Shown here: one piece after another, positions 1 through 13,800 of the stretch
Layout: each line of letters begins with the position of its first letter
How positions within the stretch are numbered: the first letter of the stretch is position 1
Position numbers and translations under genes: made by a program
The notes under the pieces: generated by a model
What the model was told of the DNA's origin: nothing
Databases searched by the model: none
What the model saw: only the letters and a program-made list of their open reading frames with translations
NCBI RefSeq assembly: GCF_014529535.1
Contig: NW_023503329.1
Coordinates: 1,148,130-1,212,129, forward strand
DNA: 64,000 bases
DNA from: Bradysia coprophila
Lineage: Eukaryota; Arthropoda; Insecta; Diptera; Sciaridae
Direction: 5' to 3'

Positions 1-540
1 GTACTAAAGTACCGATAAACTGGTCGTTTCATCGATCATTTATCATTTTCTATCGGTAGTTTATTACTTTCCATCGGTAATTCATTATTTTCTATCGGTA
101 GTTTAATACTTTCTATCGATCATTAATTATTTTTTATCGGTAGTTCATTATTTTGTATCGGTAGTTCATCATTTTCTATCGGTACTTTAATTTTTTCTAT
201 CGGCAGTTTATAATACTTAATGTTAATGGTAAATTGTTGTTATCGATTGGTCAAACATAAATTTTTAGTGCTCAAGATTTGTTAGATAATACGAAAAATA
301 GAAAAAACAAAATAGAAAAAAATAACGGAAGTAATCATAGAGAAATGAAAACACAACAAAAACCAATTTATAAATGTCGTAAATGTCGTGAGGCTCCCCG
401 TCCAGGCCCGAACTGGCCATACTGGGCGTTCGGGCGATTCCTGAAGGGCCTTTTGCCTCAGTCGAGCGAAGTCCCGGCAGGGCTTTTTTAAATTTCAACC
501 ATTTAGTGTTCAAACAAATGCAGCCCATTTTAGCGAACAT
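1..540. repeat. Satellite-like array of a TATCGGTAGTT motif plus a GC-rich block
   Basis: From about 28 to 215 the motif TATCGGTAGTT recurs roughly every 20 bases with variable AT spacers such as TTATTTTC. The same motif comes back in reverse complement at 825-985. Positions 388-486 form an isolated GC-rich block of about 100 bases inside very AT-rich DNA. Both strands are open across that block, but neither predicted peptide looks like a protein family. No gene is seen here. Confidence 0.75.
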
Positions 541-825
541 ATTGGAAATCGAAAAAAAATTAACAGAAAAGCCTCAGTAGAAAAATTTTGATTGGAAATC
601 AAAAAAATTAACAGAAAGGCCTCAGTTGGAAAAATTTTGATTGGAAATCGAAAAAAATTAACAGAAAAGCCTCAGTAGGAAAAATTTTGATTGGAAATCA
701 AAAAAATTAACAGAAAGGCCTCAGTAGGAAAAATTTTGATTGGAAATCGAAAAAAATTAAGTGAAAGGCCCTCAGTAAAAAAAATTCCATTCGAAATCGA
801 AGAAAAATCAACAGAAAAGCCACAG
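541..825. repeat. Tandem repeat, unit about 49-50 bp, about six copies
   Basis: Successive units begin with ATTGGAAATC at about 541, 591, 640, 690 and 739, with a diverged copy near 788. Each carries a run of A, then TTAACAGAAA and GCCTCAGT. It sits directly between the two oppositely oriented TATCGGTAGTT arrays. Confidence 0.85.
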
Positions 826-1165
826 TGATGAACTACCGATAGAAAACAATGAACTACCGATAGAAAATAATGAACTACCGATAGAAAATAATGAACTACC
901 GATAGAAAATAATGAACTACCGATAGAAATTAATAAACTACCGATAGAAAGTAATAAACTACCGATAGAAAATGGAATTTGACCGATGAATAGTCGTAAA
1001 ATTATTAATTTATCGGTATTTTATCACTTTTTATCGGTAAAAAGTTATCGGTAGTTTTGAATATTTTTATCGGTACTTGTGAATTTGTCTATCGATAGTT
1101 TATTATTTTCTATCGGTACCGTATTTATCGGTCTTTTATTATTTGTTATCGGTAGTTTGAATTAA
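825..1165. repeat. Inverted 21-bp satellite array followed by a forward array
   Basis: At 825-985 about seven copies of a 21-base unit containing AACTACCGATAGAAA lie head to tail. This is the reverse complement of the motif at 28-215. From 1010 to 1165 the orientation flips again to TATCGGTA-type units. The three blocks (forward, reverse, forward) could fold into large hairpins. Confidence 0.8.
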
Positions 1166-1358
1166 TTTATCGGTAGAATATTAGTATCCAAGTTTAATCA
1201 GTGCAAGTCAATGGATAATGCAAAGAACCGTTTTTTGGTCGGTACGAGCTAGCTATTCATTAGTGCATCTCTCTTTTTCGTTCATTCGAATAATTTTTCT
1301 AACTCATGATTTTGTATGCAACGAGATTTGAATTTAGGTCCAAAATTTTCATACAAAT

Positions 1359-1828
1359 TCAATTTTTTATGTTGGTATAGGCCACTGCGTTACAGGCGTT
1401 CCATACAAAATAAGAGGCTGAATGACCATTCAAAAAATCTGTTCTCGTGCCTGTTTTTGGAGTGCGTTGGTAGTACTGCCCATCAACTAATTTAAGTGGG
1501 CAGTTAAACCTTTTCGAGAGATGATTTGTTGCTTCATGGAAATGTTGATAGCGAAATTTGCACAGGTAAAACGAATAGTTTTTCTGTGAGGCCAAATGTG
1601 CATATTCCGTTCGATGATTGCAGTGAATTCGCTGCTCTCGGATGTACAATGAAAACACTACTGGGCGCACCCCGTTTCAATTAATAAAAGTTTTTCTATC
1701 TAATTTATTTTGTTCCTTAAATGGTAAACCGAAACATAACTATCCATAATCACTAATGGTCAACATAAATAGTAAAAATAATAAATTATAATTGAAAGTG
1801 GAACCATCAATGCCCAATACAGTCTATC
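1359..1828 (-). other. Klp98A 3' flank with an open frame lacking ATG
   Basis: An open frame at 1670-1359 encodes about 100 residues but has no ATG, only a GTG, and no recognisable domain. It contains several Cys, His and aromatic residues. It may be chance, a remnant, or a terminal exon of an unrelated gene; I cannot tell. The Klp98A poly(A) signal at 1709-1704 lies between it and the kinesin stop codon. Confidence 0.25.
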
Positions 1829-4800
1829 TCATCCGGTGCCATGCTTTCCACTTTCGAATAAGCCTTTCTTGAAGAAACTGGAGAATTCAATTAGCGTAGT
1901 TTTGCACAGCCCAAATCCGTTCGCTCCCTCGTATATGGGACACTGGGGAATTTTCGAACATACAATCAACAATCGTCGCAAATAGACTTCCAAATGACGA
2001 CGACGATTCCGTGCCACCGATTCGCTACTGTTGAGGGAAAAAATTTCCCGGCTTGGAAATGGAATGGCAGCCACCTGTGGGGATTGGAATTAAAATAAAG
2101 AAAAATTTGTCGTTGAGCACGGAATGGCTAGACGGCGTAATGACAAACCTTATCGCCGTATGAACCCTTCATTTTGAGATGCAATTCTCGGAACTTGCTG
2201 TATCGACGTAACAATGTCCATTTGTCATCCTGCAAGGTGATCCTTATCTCATACTCGTAGTGCGTTTGTTTGCCGGCTCCTCGTACAATGTAACTGGGAA
2301 TACTAATGGAATATTCGGAGTCATCTGCGGGGAATTTAGGTTTTCATTAACCCGGTCATCATCAATCATAAACCGTTGAACTTACTGTAATTTCCAATAG
2401 ACGGCATCGATCTGGTCATGCCATCATTTTGTACATCCGGCGACAGAATGCTGAGTCTGTCGTCGTTGCTCTGTAAGTCTAAGCCGCCGAATTCACCATC
2501 CGACAGACAGCATTCATGTTCATAGGGCGATGTGGTTTCGGTGCGGTAAGCGTTCTCCAACTTGAAATACTCCTTTTGCAATTGTTGCAGCTTTTCGATC
2601 CGATCGTCTAGCACACTTTTGTCACAATCCATTTCCAAATACTTCATAATTTGTGCCTTTTGTTGGCCGATTTTTTGTCGCAATTTATGTATCGCACAGA
2701 TCGGTTGCGGTATGACGGCCGAGAAATTATCGCCACCCGACAGACTCAGCGAATTTTCGTCATCGGACCGGCTCACACAGTTGGGCGTTGATTTGGTCAG
2801 GTTCAGTTTGTCGCCGATGCTGACACCGCTGTCGCTCATCGTCGACTGGGAGTGTTGCAGATCGGTGGTTGTGACTGATGGAGACGTTTGATGCATACCG
2901 GAAGGCGTTGAGAATGTCGTCGAACATTCCGATGTGGCGGTGTGGAACGTGTCGTATGTTTCGAGAGTGTTCGTGAACTGATTTTCACTTGCAGTCGCTA
3001 CTGGTTGGATGTTTAGGCTGAGGCTGTTTGAAAGGGTAAAATATTCGGGGCTCAGTTTTTCGGGCAAAATTGCTCTCAGACAAAGTACTTACGACTGCTT
3101 TCGCATTTTAATTGCTTCGTATTCTAATGCAGTTCGTTGAATAATTAAGTTCTCCTGGTTATGACCAATCTCCACCAAGTCTTTGTGTAGGCCATCCAGT
3201 TTTAACGAATTATCCTCCAAAACGGTTTCTTTGCTGCGCACATCTCGTTCCAAATTTTTAATTTCTTCTTTCTGTGGATGATCAACAATTTCATTTGTCA
3301 ATTTAAACCGATTTCTCCTGCCGTCCAACTTACACTTTTTACAATTGTATCCTGAATGTATTGGTTATGAAAGACGTCCAGATATTTGTCATTTATCTCG
3401 TCCGATTCCATAATATGTTCAATTAAGTCTACTTCAACCTGTGACGCGAATGGAAAAATGATTTTCGGTTAGTCGACGGATAGTCGTTTCTCAATGGAAT
3501 GATCTTTGTGCTAAAACTAAGGTTCATTCCAAGCCAGTAATATCGTTAATTTGGCATATCTTTCGAACCAGATAATCCATCCGAAAAGGTTTTGTTTTCC
3601 GAGCCACCCAACTAAAACAGTCTTAAGGACAATTTATCTGGTTCGGAGAATATGTTTAGACGACAGTCGTACTGGCGTCCGCGTAGAATCACTCGTGGAA
3701 CGAGCTTCTGTGAGTTTTGCTTTGTGAACACTTCATTATGCACCAAGCGCTACATTCAAAGAAATAAAAACTAAAAACTTAAATGATTAACCAACTCTAC
3801 CTCATTCAATTTTCCGCAATTTAGCAGTCTCTGCACTTCTCTAGCTACGAAATCATAAAAGTCTCTTTTCTTGGCATCTAATTGCGTTTGTAACGCTGAT
3901 ATCTGTTTACTTTCTATTTCAATCTAATTAAATAAAAAAATAAAAAACAAAAAATAAAAACGAAATGAAAATTCAAGCAAAATGTACAAAGAGGAAATGC
4001 AGGAACGGAAGGGAAGCAAGGGAAGGCATGGAAGGAAGGGCGCATTTATTGCAGTGATCGGATAGACCGACTGGTGGCAAGATTAAATTTAGATTTTTTT
4101 ATTAAAAGGCCGGCAGTGCCAGACAAGTCAAGTTTTCATCTTGCTCAATTTTCAAAAAAAAAATCAAAAAAGTGCCACAACAAACATTTCTCGTGTTGGA
4201 ATGACCAGAAATGCAATCGAGATCGAGAATTGATAGTAAATCGTAAAAATGGGAAACAATGGGAAATCAATTAAACTGATTAGATGAGGGTATATCGAGA
4301 TTTTTTGAAGGAAAAAAGAAAAAAAAAAACAAGCGAGAAAGCTAGTTAAGAGTGATATCGCCAAATCTTCAGGTGATTGGGGAACAAGCGGTCTCCGATT
4401 TTAATGAGTGATAGCTCGTTGGATTCGTCTTTCAATTATAGGAAACACGTATCTTTCACTTTTTCTAAAAAAAATTGTTTTCTGTGAAAAGCGTTCAAAA
4501 GTGAAGACATATGTCAGAGGGTACCGAAAAAAGGTTTTCGACAATATCTCAAGAAAAAATAATTTTAAATTGTTGTAATGTTGTACGAATGTCGGCCTTG
4601 GAAAGACCTGTCGCGACAGGAGTTTGGAAAAACGATTTGATCAAGTGGGAGCGAACGGTTCCCCAAACTCCTATCACGTAGCAAATATTGGTCCGATTGA
4701 AAAACTAATTCCGGAGTCTTGAGGTCATTTGCTATACGCTAACACTTTATTTGACTAAAATTCTGCGAGAAAAATTTAATAATTTTTCTCTTGATATTAC

Positions 4801-7800
4801 TAACACTGGATCTGATATTCGTGGCATAGCGACGCGTTTTTGTATTGATAACGTAAAAGAATAGTGGACGATAAAAAATGACTGCCATAGTACCGTTCCA
4901 GCTGTAGAGCCACCGGAAAGAAGGAAAAAATCTGCATTTTGGCATCAACTTTTTTTCTAACACTTCTGTGGGCTTGTAGCACAAAAGTACTGGGTTCATT
5001 TATATGTGGAACGATAGTGGGCGAGGCCAGCTACAACACCCCATAATCAGTTTCGTGGAACATCGAAGCTGCAGAGAAGGCGGACTCTCCGAACATTCAC
5101 TACATTTTTAGTCATAACTTTCGTGGATCTACTCGCACCAAGCGGTGCGTATACTCTACCTGTAGATTTTTCCAAGGCCGACATTCGTACAACATTACAG
5201 CAATTTAAAATAATTTTTTCTTGAGTTATTGTCGAAAAACTGTTTTCGGTACCCTCTGACATGTCTTCACTTTTGAACGCTTTTCACAGAAAACAATTTT
5301 TTTTAGAAAAAGTGAAAGATACGTGTTTCCTAGAATTGAAAGACGAATCCAACGAGATATCACTCATTAAAATCGGAGACTCGGAAATCGGCTTGTTCCC
5401 CAATCACCTGAAGATTTGGCGCTATCACTCTTAAGATTTTCCCCTGTTTCTCCTGAATCAGGCCAGTTTCCATGGTTCCGGATAAATAGAGTAGGGCAAT
5501 TTTTCTTAAGAATAGAAGCCACTCCATGGGTGGAATTTGTATCATATACAGATACAAATTTAGGTTTGCTTTGTATTACCAAGATAATATCAAAGTAAAA
5601 CAAATATTAAAAAAAACCTTGTCATTGAACTGAGATAGCGATAAAACGAAAATTATCGCTCGCTTCGCTCACGGTTTCAGCTTTTCAAAAATCGTCAATC
5701 GATCTTCTTCATTTCGGCAACCTTGGGTTGATTGTAGGGCTGATTGGGAAATGGGGAATTCGGGAAATTCAAGTGTATAGGAGAATGCAACAAATTTTTG
5801 CACTAAAGGACAGTATGAATTTGCCACTTACTTGAGTATTGACATTGCCTTTTTCCCATAGTATCATTTCCTTTTTAGCAATTAATTCCCGTTCCCGACA
5901 GTTTATAATTGCCATTTTATCACATTGTGTTTGTTCGAGTTGCACTAATTCCTCGGAGATCCGTTGCACCTTGTTGCGATATTGCTCGTTCATATGAATC
6001 TTTTCCTGTGTACGAAAATTGCAAATTCAAAGGAATTCTCTCTCTCTCTCTCTACAAGAATTGCAAACGAAAATTGTCCCCACTTACCAAGTTCAATTGC
6101 TTCAGAGCATTTTCGATTGTCTGTAAAATTTTCTTGTTTTCCTCCTGAACTTCAGGATATTCTCTGGAAAGTTGAAGTTCGGACGGGCCACGCTTCATTG
6201 GATAAGCAAATGCAATTTCATCGTCACTGTAACTATAAATTCGTCCCAATGACTTTAAGAAACTTCAACAAACCTTTCTATTTCGTCAACTCTTACCAGT
6301 ACATGCTGCTGGTCAAATTTTCCCTGGACGCAGCTATTAACGACAATCTCGACAAATCCAATCTCGACCGACTGCCTTCCTTTCGCAATTTGGCTGCCTC
6401 GGCCGGATTGTTGTACCGAAACATGTTCGTTCTGCCCAGCAGCAAAATGTCACCTTGGCTAATTCTTGACGGTTCGTCGATTAAATTGGCGTTCAGCCAG
6501 CACTGAGCATTCAAATTCGGATAAATGGTTGCCAGTCCGTTCTCCAATCGAATACTGCAGTGGTTGGATTGAATTCCCGAACCGTTCAGCACAATGTCCG
6601 GACACAGATCGGAATCGTCGGTGCCGATGTAAGTTTCGCCATCCTTTAAGCTGTACAACGTGACGCCAGTGCTCACATCATCATGAATTCCAATCAAGTG
6701 CGGAACTTCACTGTCGAGTACAACACCGACGCCTGATTTTCGTAGTCCTAATGCCTTTTGTTCCCGTAATATCGTTTGTGCTTCGCGCCATTTTTCCGTC
6801 CATTCTTCGGTTAAAACTTTTTCTTGTGCTTCCTTCTTCAGCAAATCCTCCAGAACTTTGCTCGACATTTCCAGCTTCAAGGTACCCTTTTCACCATTGA
6901 TCATTCCCTTCAATTTCATGATCTCCTCGCGCAACTCACGAATCAATTTCACGTTAGAGTCTTCATTGATTGTTGGTTTGTTGATGATATTTTTGGCGCG
7001 GTTAGCATAACGAAGAGTACTCAATGTTTCGCCGTAATTACAGTCTGCCGGTGACAATGCAGCAATCATAATGGTCTTACTATTGCCGCCCAGACTGTCT
7101 TTTAACAACCACGTTAACACAGAATCACGGTATGGAATGTACATGACCTTCTTCGATTGAGTTGGATTCGTTTGATCTGCCAATGCCGATATTACACTAC
7201 CCAACGTCACTAAAGACTTATTGATGTGAGCTCCTTCCTTCAGACGCTGACCAGTGGCGCCAGTTGCATTCGCCCGTTCACTGAAATCACTGAACATTGA
7301 AGAAAGAGGAAAACCAACAATTTCCTACAGGAATCATTACCTGCCAGCCAGATCCACCAAATGAATTTTCGAAACCGTTTCACTGGGCATGTCATCCAAG
7401 AATCCTGCCTGAACGAATGTAATAGTGAATATAGCATGACTTCGGCTACTTGTGTCATTCATATTGGTTGACGCTGTTGTACGCAGAACGTTGCCTTGAC
7501 CGATACACTCCTGAGGAAATGGAAAAGACAATTAAATTCGCGTCGTAACTCTTCAACAAAAATGCGTTGACACGAACCAGTATCTCTTCATAATCTGAAA
7601 CCGGATGCTGTGACAAATCCTCCACATACGGACCGGTGGTTCGATGTTCGCGTACACGCAGTCCATGACCGGTATTGTCCGATCCCAGAAGATCTTTCAC
7701 CCGTTCATTGTATATTTCTAAGTAGCTGACACATGTCTTGTAACCGGTACCGCTCTCTTGGCCCAATTTCATTCGATTGAACAATTCTTCACATATCCTC

Positions 7801-10800
7801 GGTATCAGGCCCAATTCATTTTCAGAGCCCATCATTGTATAAGTTTTACCGCTACCTATTCGTGGTGGGAAATCAAATGTGAAGGAAAGAGAGAGACATT
7901 AATTATCCGATCGTTTAGTACACATTCATTCACATTTTATATACCTGTTTGTCCGTATGCGAAAACGCAGGCATTATAACCTGTAAATGGAAATGGAAGT
8001 GTTGTTATTCGTTAGCGCCATTATTTCACCTCACAGTACAGATAAGGTTTCCTTTTCTTCCGCCCTTTTCACCGTTTATTATTAGTGTTACAGTGATTGC
8101 CGCTGGCATTGTATGTATATCATGTAGGTGGAATGTTAAAGATTTCCATTCAGCGTAATGTTTCAACAAAAACATACAAAAAGGGCGATAAAGAGGACAA
8201 TGAAACAGATTTTTCCTTAGTTGAATACCGTTTATGATCGATGAAATTTGATAACTTAAAATGTTCGTCGTTACCATCAACATGTCAACCCAATTTATTG
8301 ACAAAGATAAATGGAAAACTGAAGGTTGATGACCTTTTCAACTGGTGGTAATTTACGATAACTCAAATCCAATCTGGTAATATTCGTCCGTAGGGCATTA
8401 ACAATTTTAGCTTTGGTTCGCACACATGTTTAAGCGATAATTGGAATTGCATAACTTTGCTGACTGATCTGTTTCATTAAATTAAAATTTAAAATGCTTT
8501 GGTGAACAGTTAAACCAATTTGGGAATGCAACCGGTAAATAAAACACCGGTAAAAACCGGTATGTCTAGCAATCGTTTACCGGTTTTTTGTCAACTTGCT
8601 TACCAGTTAGCTGACTTTGTCGAAGAAATTTCTTTAAAATTATTTCTGTCCCGCGCTTGAAATCTGTTAAACGTTTCTTAGATCATTTGGATTCTTTTGA
8701 ATTTGGAACTCGGATAGATGGGACAAAGTTCCATGAAGGTTTTTCTCAGAAAAGTCCTACAGATTCGGTTTGGAGGTATTTCAAAGTAAAATTTTGTTCA
8801 TCACGGGACATCAAATCTGTTAAATAAAACAGGTGTGGTGGGAAAATCAATGAAACCAGCGGCAATGTATCGTCTAATGTCAGCCCGAAAGGCATCAAGG
8901 TTCCGTAAACGAACTCTTTCAAATTATTAAAGACTTCTAGATAAATCGGTCAATTAGCCATATTTTTATGTCTAATTTCAAATGCTTTTGCGTCTGTGGA
9001 ACTCATCTTTCATATTCTAGGATTGGAAATTTACCGGTAAATTTAGTCAAAATTTATGGTATTACCGTTTCCCGGTTTTCAATAAGGTACGTCAATTGTA
9101 GTCCATAAAACCAATTCAGTGTGTTAGCCTTTAGAAAATAGAGAATCGAATACATTTTCTAAACAGTGAGTCATCTGTCATTGACAATGACGACAAAAAT
9201 GAGCGATGAGCCCTGCCTTGTGCTCTCTTATATCGAAATGAACATTTTATCTCAATCATAGCTCATCATAGCTTGTCTCATGGCTTTATTTGTTTTCTTG
9301 CTAATTCTCTTGACTTCGTTAAAAAATTTAAAAATTTAAAAGAAAAACGTACGACATAAGATCTGAGTTTCTAGCATTGTATGTCGTATTGTTACATTAC
9401 CCGATACCAAAAATAATCCACGCCATTAGTCGTGTAAATTTATACGTCAGAGAGACATTTTTTCTCCTTTGTTACGATCTGTCAGTTTTTCTAATTTGCG
9501 ATTTAGTATGGAAATGAAAACTAAAATTGAGATATCTTTGCTATTTTAAGTGGCTTTTCATATTTTTTTGGACCAACGTGTTTTAAAATGTGTTTGGAAT
9601 CGATTGACATTGAGCGAACCCTTATTTCCTACGTGCTCGCAAGTGTCACCGATCAACCCACTTTGTTCTGCAAACGTCGAAATGCGGATGCATGAATACA
9701 CTTTTCTTTATACTTTTTCTCTTGATTTTGTTCTGCTCGGGGTAATGATATGGCATAGAAGCTAGGACGGTTACGGCGATTTAACAGAAACCATAATTTA
9801 GGAATCTTTAAGGATTTTGGGAAATTTTTCTAAATTCCTTACTAGGTCTTGCCTTTATAAGGTGCTACCATGCTCTATTGTATGAGTTATTTTAATAAAA
9901 CAACAATAAAAAACTCTGAGTACATCTAATGCATCAGCAATAATAAAATCATTTATAAACAATACATTCCCTATGCAAGGTGCAACGACCGGTCATTAAT
10001 AAAAGGTACGAAGGATAATCTTCTTAAGCAGGTATAGTAGTTCACACTCTGCGTCGCATTTGCCATTGACAAAAAAAGGTAAACAGTTGGTTTTATTAAG
10101 CCATTTAAAGTTCATCCATATTTCGTTCGAAAAAACAATAAAAAAACATTTATTTGATATCGAGGCTATGTGCGATGTTGAATATGTTTCTGTTCGTTTT
10201 TTTTTCAATTTACATTTGGTATGACTAATCGGATAACAAAATTCAACAATAAGATAACGACTGATTTTTCAATCGACTTTCTATTAGGTAAAAATGTTTA
10301 TCGCTTGTACTACCTACTACATACATCAGGTAATATTTTAAAGCGATGCAAAACAGATGCCTATATTGTTCGGGTAAAGCGCCTTTATGGCTACATTTAT
10401 TGGAATCAATCGGATGAAATGGAATATTGATAAAGATGATCATTAATCCATCTGTTATTGGGCGTTAACTGGACGAAACAAAGTGTTGTCTGTTGGTCGA
10501 AGCCTTAAACTCATATGTTTGGAATCGATCGATTCGTAGATTTGATTGGTTTAGAGACCTCACTTAACCCTAACAGACTTTTACGGCCAAACCCAAGTGA
10601 AGTCTGGACCACCGGCTTTACGTGACTTCCGAACCACGTCTCGAAGTATGCAAATACTATCTGAGGGAAATAAATTGTTATCTGGCCTAAATGTAGGCTG
10701 GACATATGAACCACAAATGCATTGTGTTTGGGTAACGTCATACGAGTCATTCATCATCGTATCGTTGCAGCCCCCCAAACACACTGCAACTACCCAAATT

Positions 10801-13800
10801 ATAAAGCTTGAGTGTGCTTTAGGAAGTTTAGATTTGAAATTAAGATTTGTGTGACGCATTTTCATACTACACTCGCGGAATTTGGAAAACCGACACATTT
10901 TCTGTTTCGTGGTTAACTGGTTTTTTGTGATTTTTGCGTTTATTTTTATATGGAGAAATCAGAAACTCAAGTAAAACACAGAAACAGAAAAATTCCGCGT
11001 GTGTAAATCTATCTCATTTATGGTCTTGAAATTAACTTCTATTACGTACTGGCTAGTAATTCGAAATGGGTCTCGTGTCGTTCAGACTTAATATGTTGAA
11101 AGTATTCAGAACTGACTTCGACCATGCCTTAAAAAAGTGGCATGTGTAGCAGGACAGATTCAGTGTCAAACGAGTACTGATTGATGAAGGAATACAATTG
11201 GAGAAGAGCACATAATGGCTGGAAGTGGAAATAGGTTGTGTTTAAATTCTCATTTATGAATCGATAGCTGCGGTTCTTTTGGAGTCAATTCGAAACTGCC
11301 ACTTCACTGGTTTTCAGTAGACGATAAGGCTTACTATCGGGTCAGGTCAACCTGAAAATTTCAGGTCAGATCAATTAAAATCATGACCTGAAACCTCAAT
11401 GTGACCTGATAACTTGTCCTGAATATTATCAGGTTGACCTGAAATTTTTCTAGTATTTTCTAAATTAGTTTTGAAATCGAAAAAGCAATTGTTTCCTGAT
11501 AAGGCCTATTATTAGGTTTTTATTGTCGCAGAGCGGACTTGTCTTTGTAAACGAATCTAAACGGACGGAAAGTCGTACAATCTCCACTAGGATCATTAGC
11601 TTCACTTCGAACATTTTACATTTTTTTATGGAAGTAACTTCTAGGACTGAAAGCTCCTCTCAGCTAACCTGATAAGGTTTAATGACTTGTTGTTGATGCA
11701 AATAAAAATTTAAAATGTTCAAAGTGTCGATACCTAATAAAGATTGTGCGACTTTTATGGATGATGTGCGTTCCGATTCAGAGGCTTAATTCGCGAAACA
11801 AATTATATTTTCGTTCCTTAAGTTCACTTTGATATTACAGAAAAATTGGTTAGAGAACTACCCTGGAAAGGTGAATATTGTGGGCTCAGGACAAACTTAT
11901 GCACCAACATATTATTCCAAAGTACATGACCAATCTCAGGGTACATTTCAGAACTTGCATTCTAATCACTTAACTCTATTCTGTTTGTAAATTATAACGT
12001 CAAAAACCACAGACAATAATCAAAAGTTTCTACATTACAATGACAATTATGTGAGTACGAATGAACGATGTTTCGTAAACTTGAATGATTTCTGGCTCGA
12101 TGGAACATCTCGTCAGCGTTAGAATATCAGCTCCAGCCACAGGAACTGATGTTTGTTTGAGAGGACAAGAAATCACGAGTCATGCGACTGAGGCAGTTGA
12201 AAATGGAATTAAATACGAAACTGTATGTCGGATTAACGACTTTTTTTGGAGACTTTGATTTTTTTCTAAAATTCAGTTTCAGGTCATTTCGGGTTATTTC
12301 AGGTCATGACCTGAAAACTCAGGTCAGGTCAATTTCTATTTCAGGTCAACCTGACCTGACCTGTGATAAGCCTTACTAGACGAGATACGAAGCCAGATAG
12401 GCCGAATACTTGAAACACTGGGCAATCAGAAGCGACAAGCGTTTTATTTAAATCATAAATGTAGTACCAAAAAGCTGAAATTTATAGAGAAAGCTGTGGA
12501 ATGTCCTTAAAAAATACGAAAGCAAACGGAGCGACAAAAAAAATAAATTGAGTTAGTGAGTTCAGTTGAATGGAAGGTTCTTTCCCCGACAAAATTTTTT
12601 TTCGTTTACAAATCTCACGACAGATCGCTAGAGCACCCGTTCCGGCCCTTAACTCAGTATCTACATGCAGATATCTGTATGACACGCTTCTTGGACAACA
12701 ACCTATGGGTTTGAAACAGGAAAGTACAAACCTATACAGTCACTCAGAATAACGTGAAATAATCGCATCGTTTATACCATAGCAACGGAGCGGATTTTGC
12801 ATTTCATTTATGTAGCGTTGGTAAATGTTACGTCTAACGGGTCTAACTCCAGTACCCTCACCAATATTCATGAGTGCAATATGATCGAAAACTTTAGTGT
12901 GTCATCGTTCGGTCCCCTGGCACTATACAACCTATACAATCGTGGAAAACAACGACAATTCGAGTAAAACTTTGGAACTCAGAATGACAATGCATTTAAT
13001 TGTGCTATAAACGAAAATGAAAGCAGATTTTAACAAGCACCAAAATGTAGCTGAATTATCCGTTTAAATGTCAGACCACTCGTCAAGCGTAAAAGATTTG
13101 GCAATATAACTATACCATTGACGCCGTAGTTTAATTTCATTTCTTCTTCTACTGTTTCGGGTCGATAGCGACAGGCAAAACTAGAAGAAGAAACAAAACA
13201 GAGAATTTCTGCGTCCGTAATCATATTCAACATTAAATGTTCGCCAGAAACAATAATGTGCACAAAGAAAGGGCTATTGACCTCATTACAAACTCATTAC
13301 GAACCGGCCGTAATTTTTTGCAATTCAAACGCAAATGTCCGAGCAAAGCTAGAAAATTATACAACAAAAACGAAAACACAAAAATTGAATTTTATCTCTC
13401 GCGTACACACAAAAGTGATACGATTTTAAGCATTAGGCTCTCCGACTGTAATATCGTTTACCATTTGATTCGTCAACATTGTACGTGATGCCTATTACAG
13501 ATTTTTGAACAGAAAAGAAAGAAAAAAAAAACCACAAACGCAAACAGCATGACAAAATTGTACATAAAACGAAACAAATATTATAAATGAAATGAAAATA
13601 ATAATCAGCATGCCAACATAATCTATGCAAAGTATACAATTTCAATTTACAATTTGAATTTCACGCAGAACGCAGTGTTTACACTTTTTGGAGTGAATAT
13701 GTAAAATGGAAAGGTTCCAACTACGTACGTACATGCACAAATTGCACAAAATAAATACACAATACATCCACTTTGCGTGTGCCCATATCCGAGGCACTGG

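Noticed and set aside
5964-6506. 180-aa plus-strand ORF
   Set aside because: Antisense shadow of Klp98A exons 6-8.
8529-9083. Possible second hAT-like element rich in ACCGGTAA motifs
   Set aside because: Motif clusters at both ends are real, but I could not find matching inverted termini or a target duplication.
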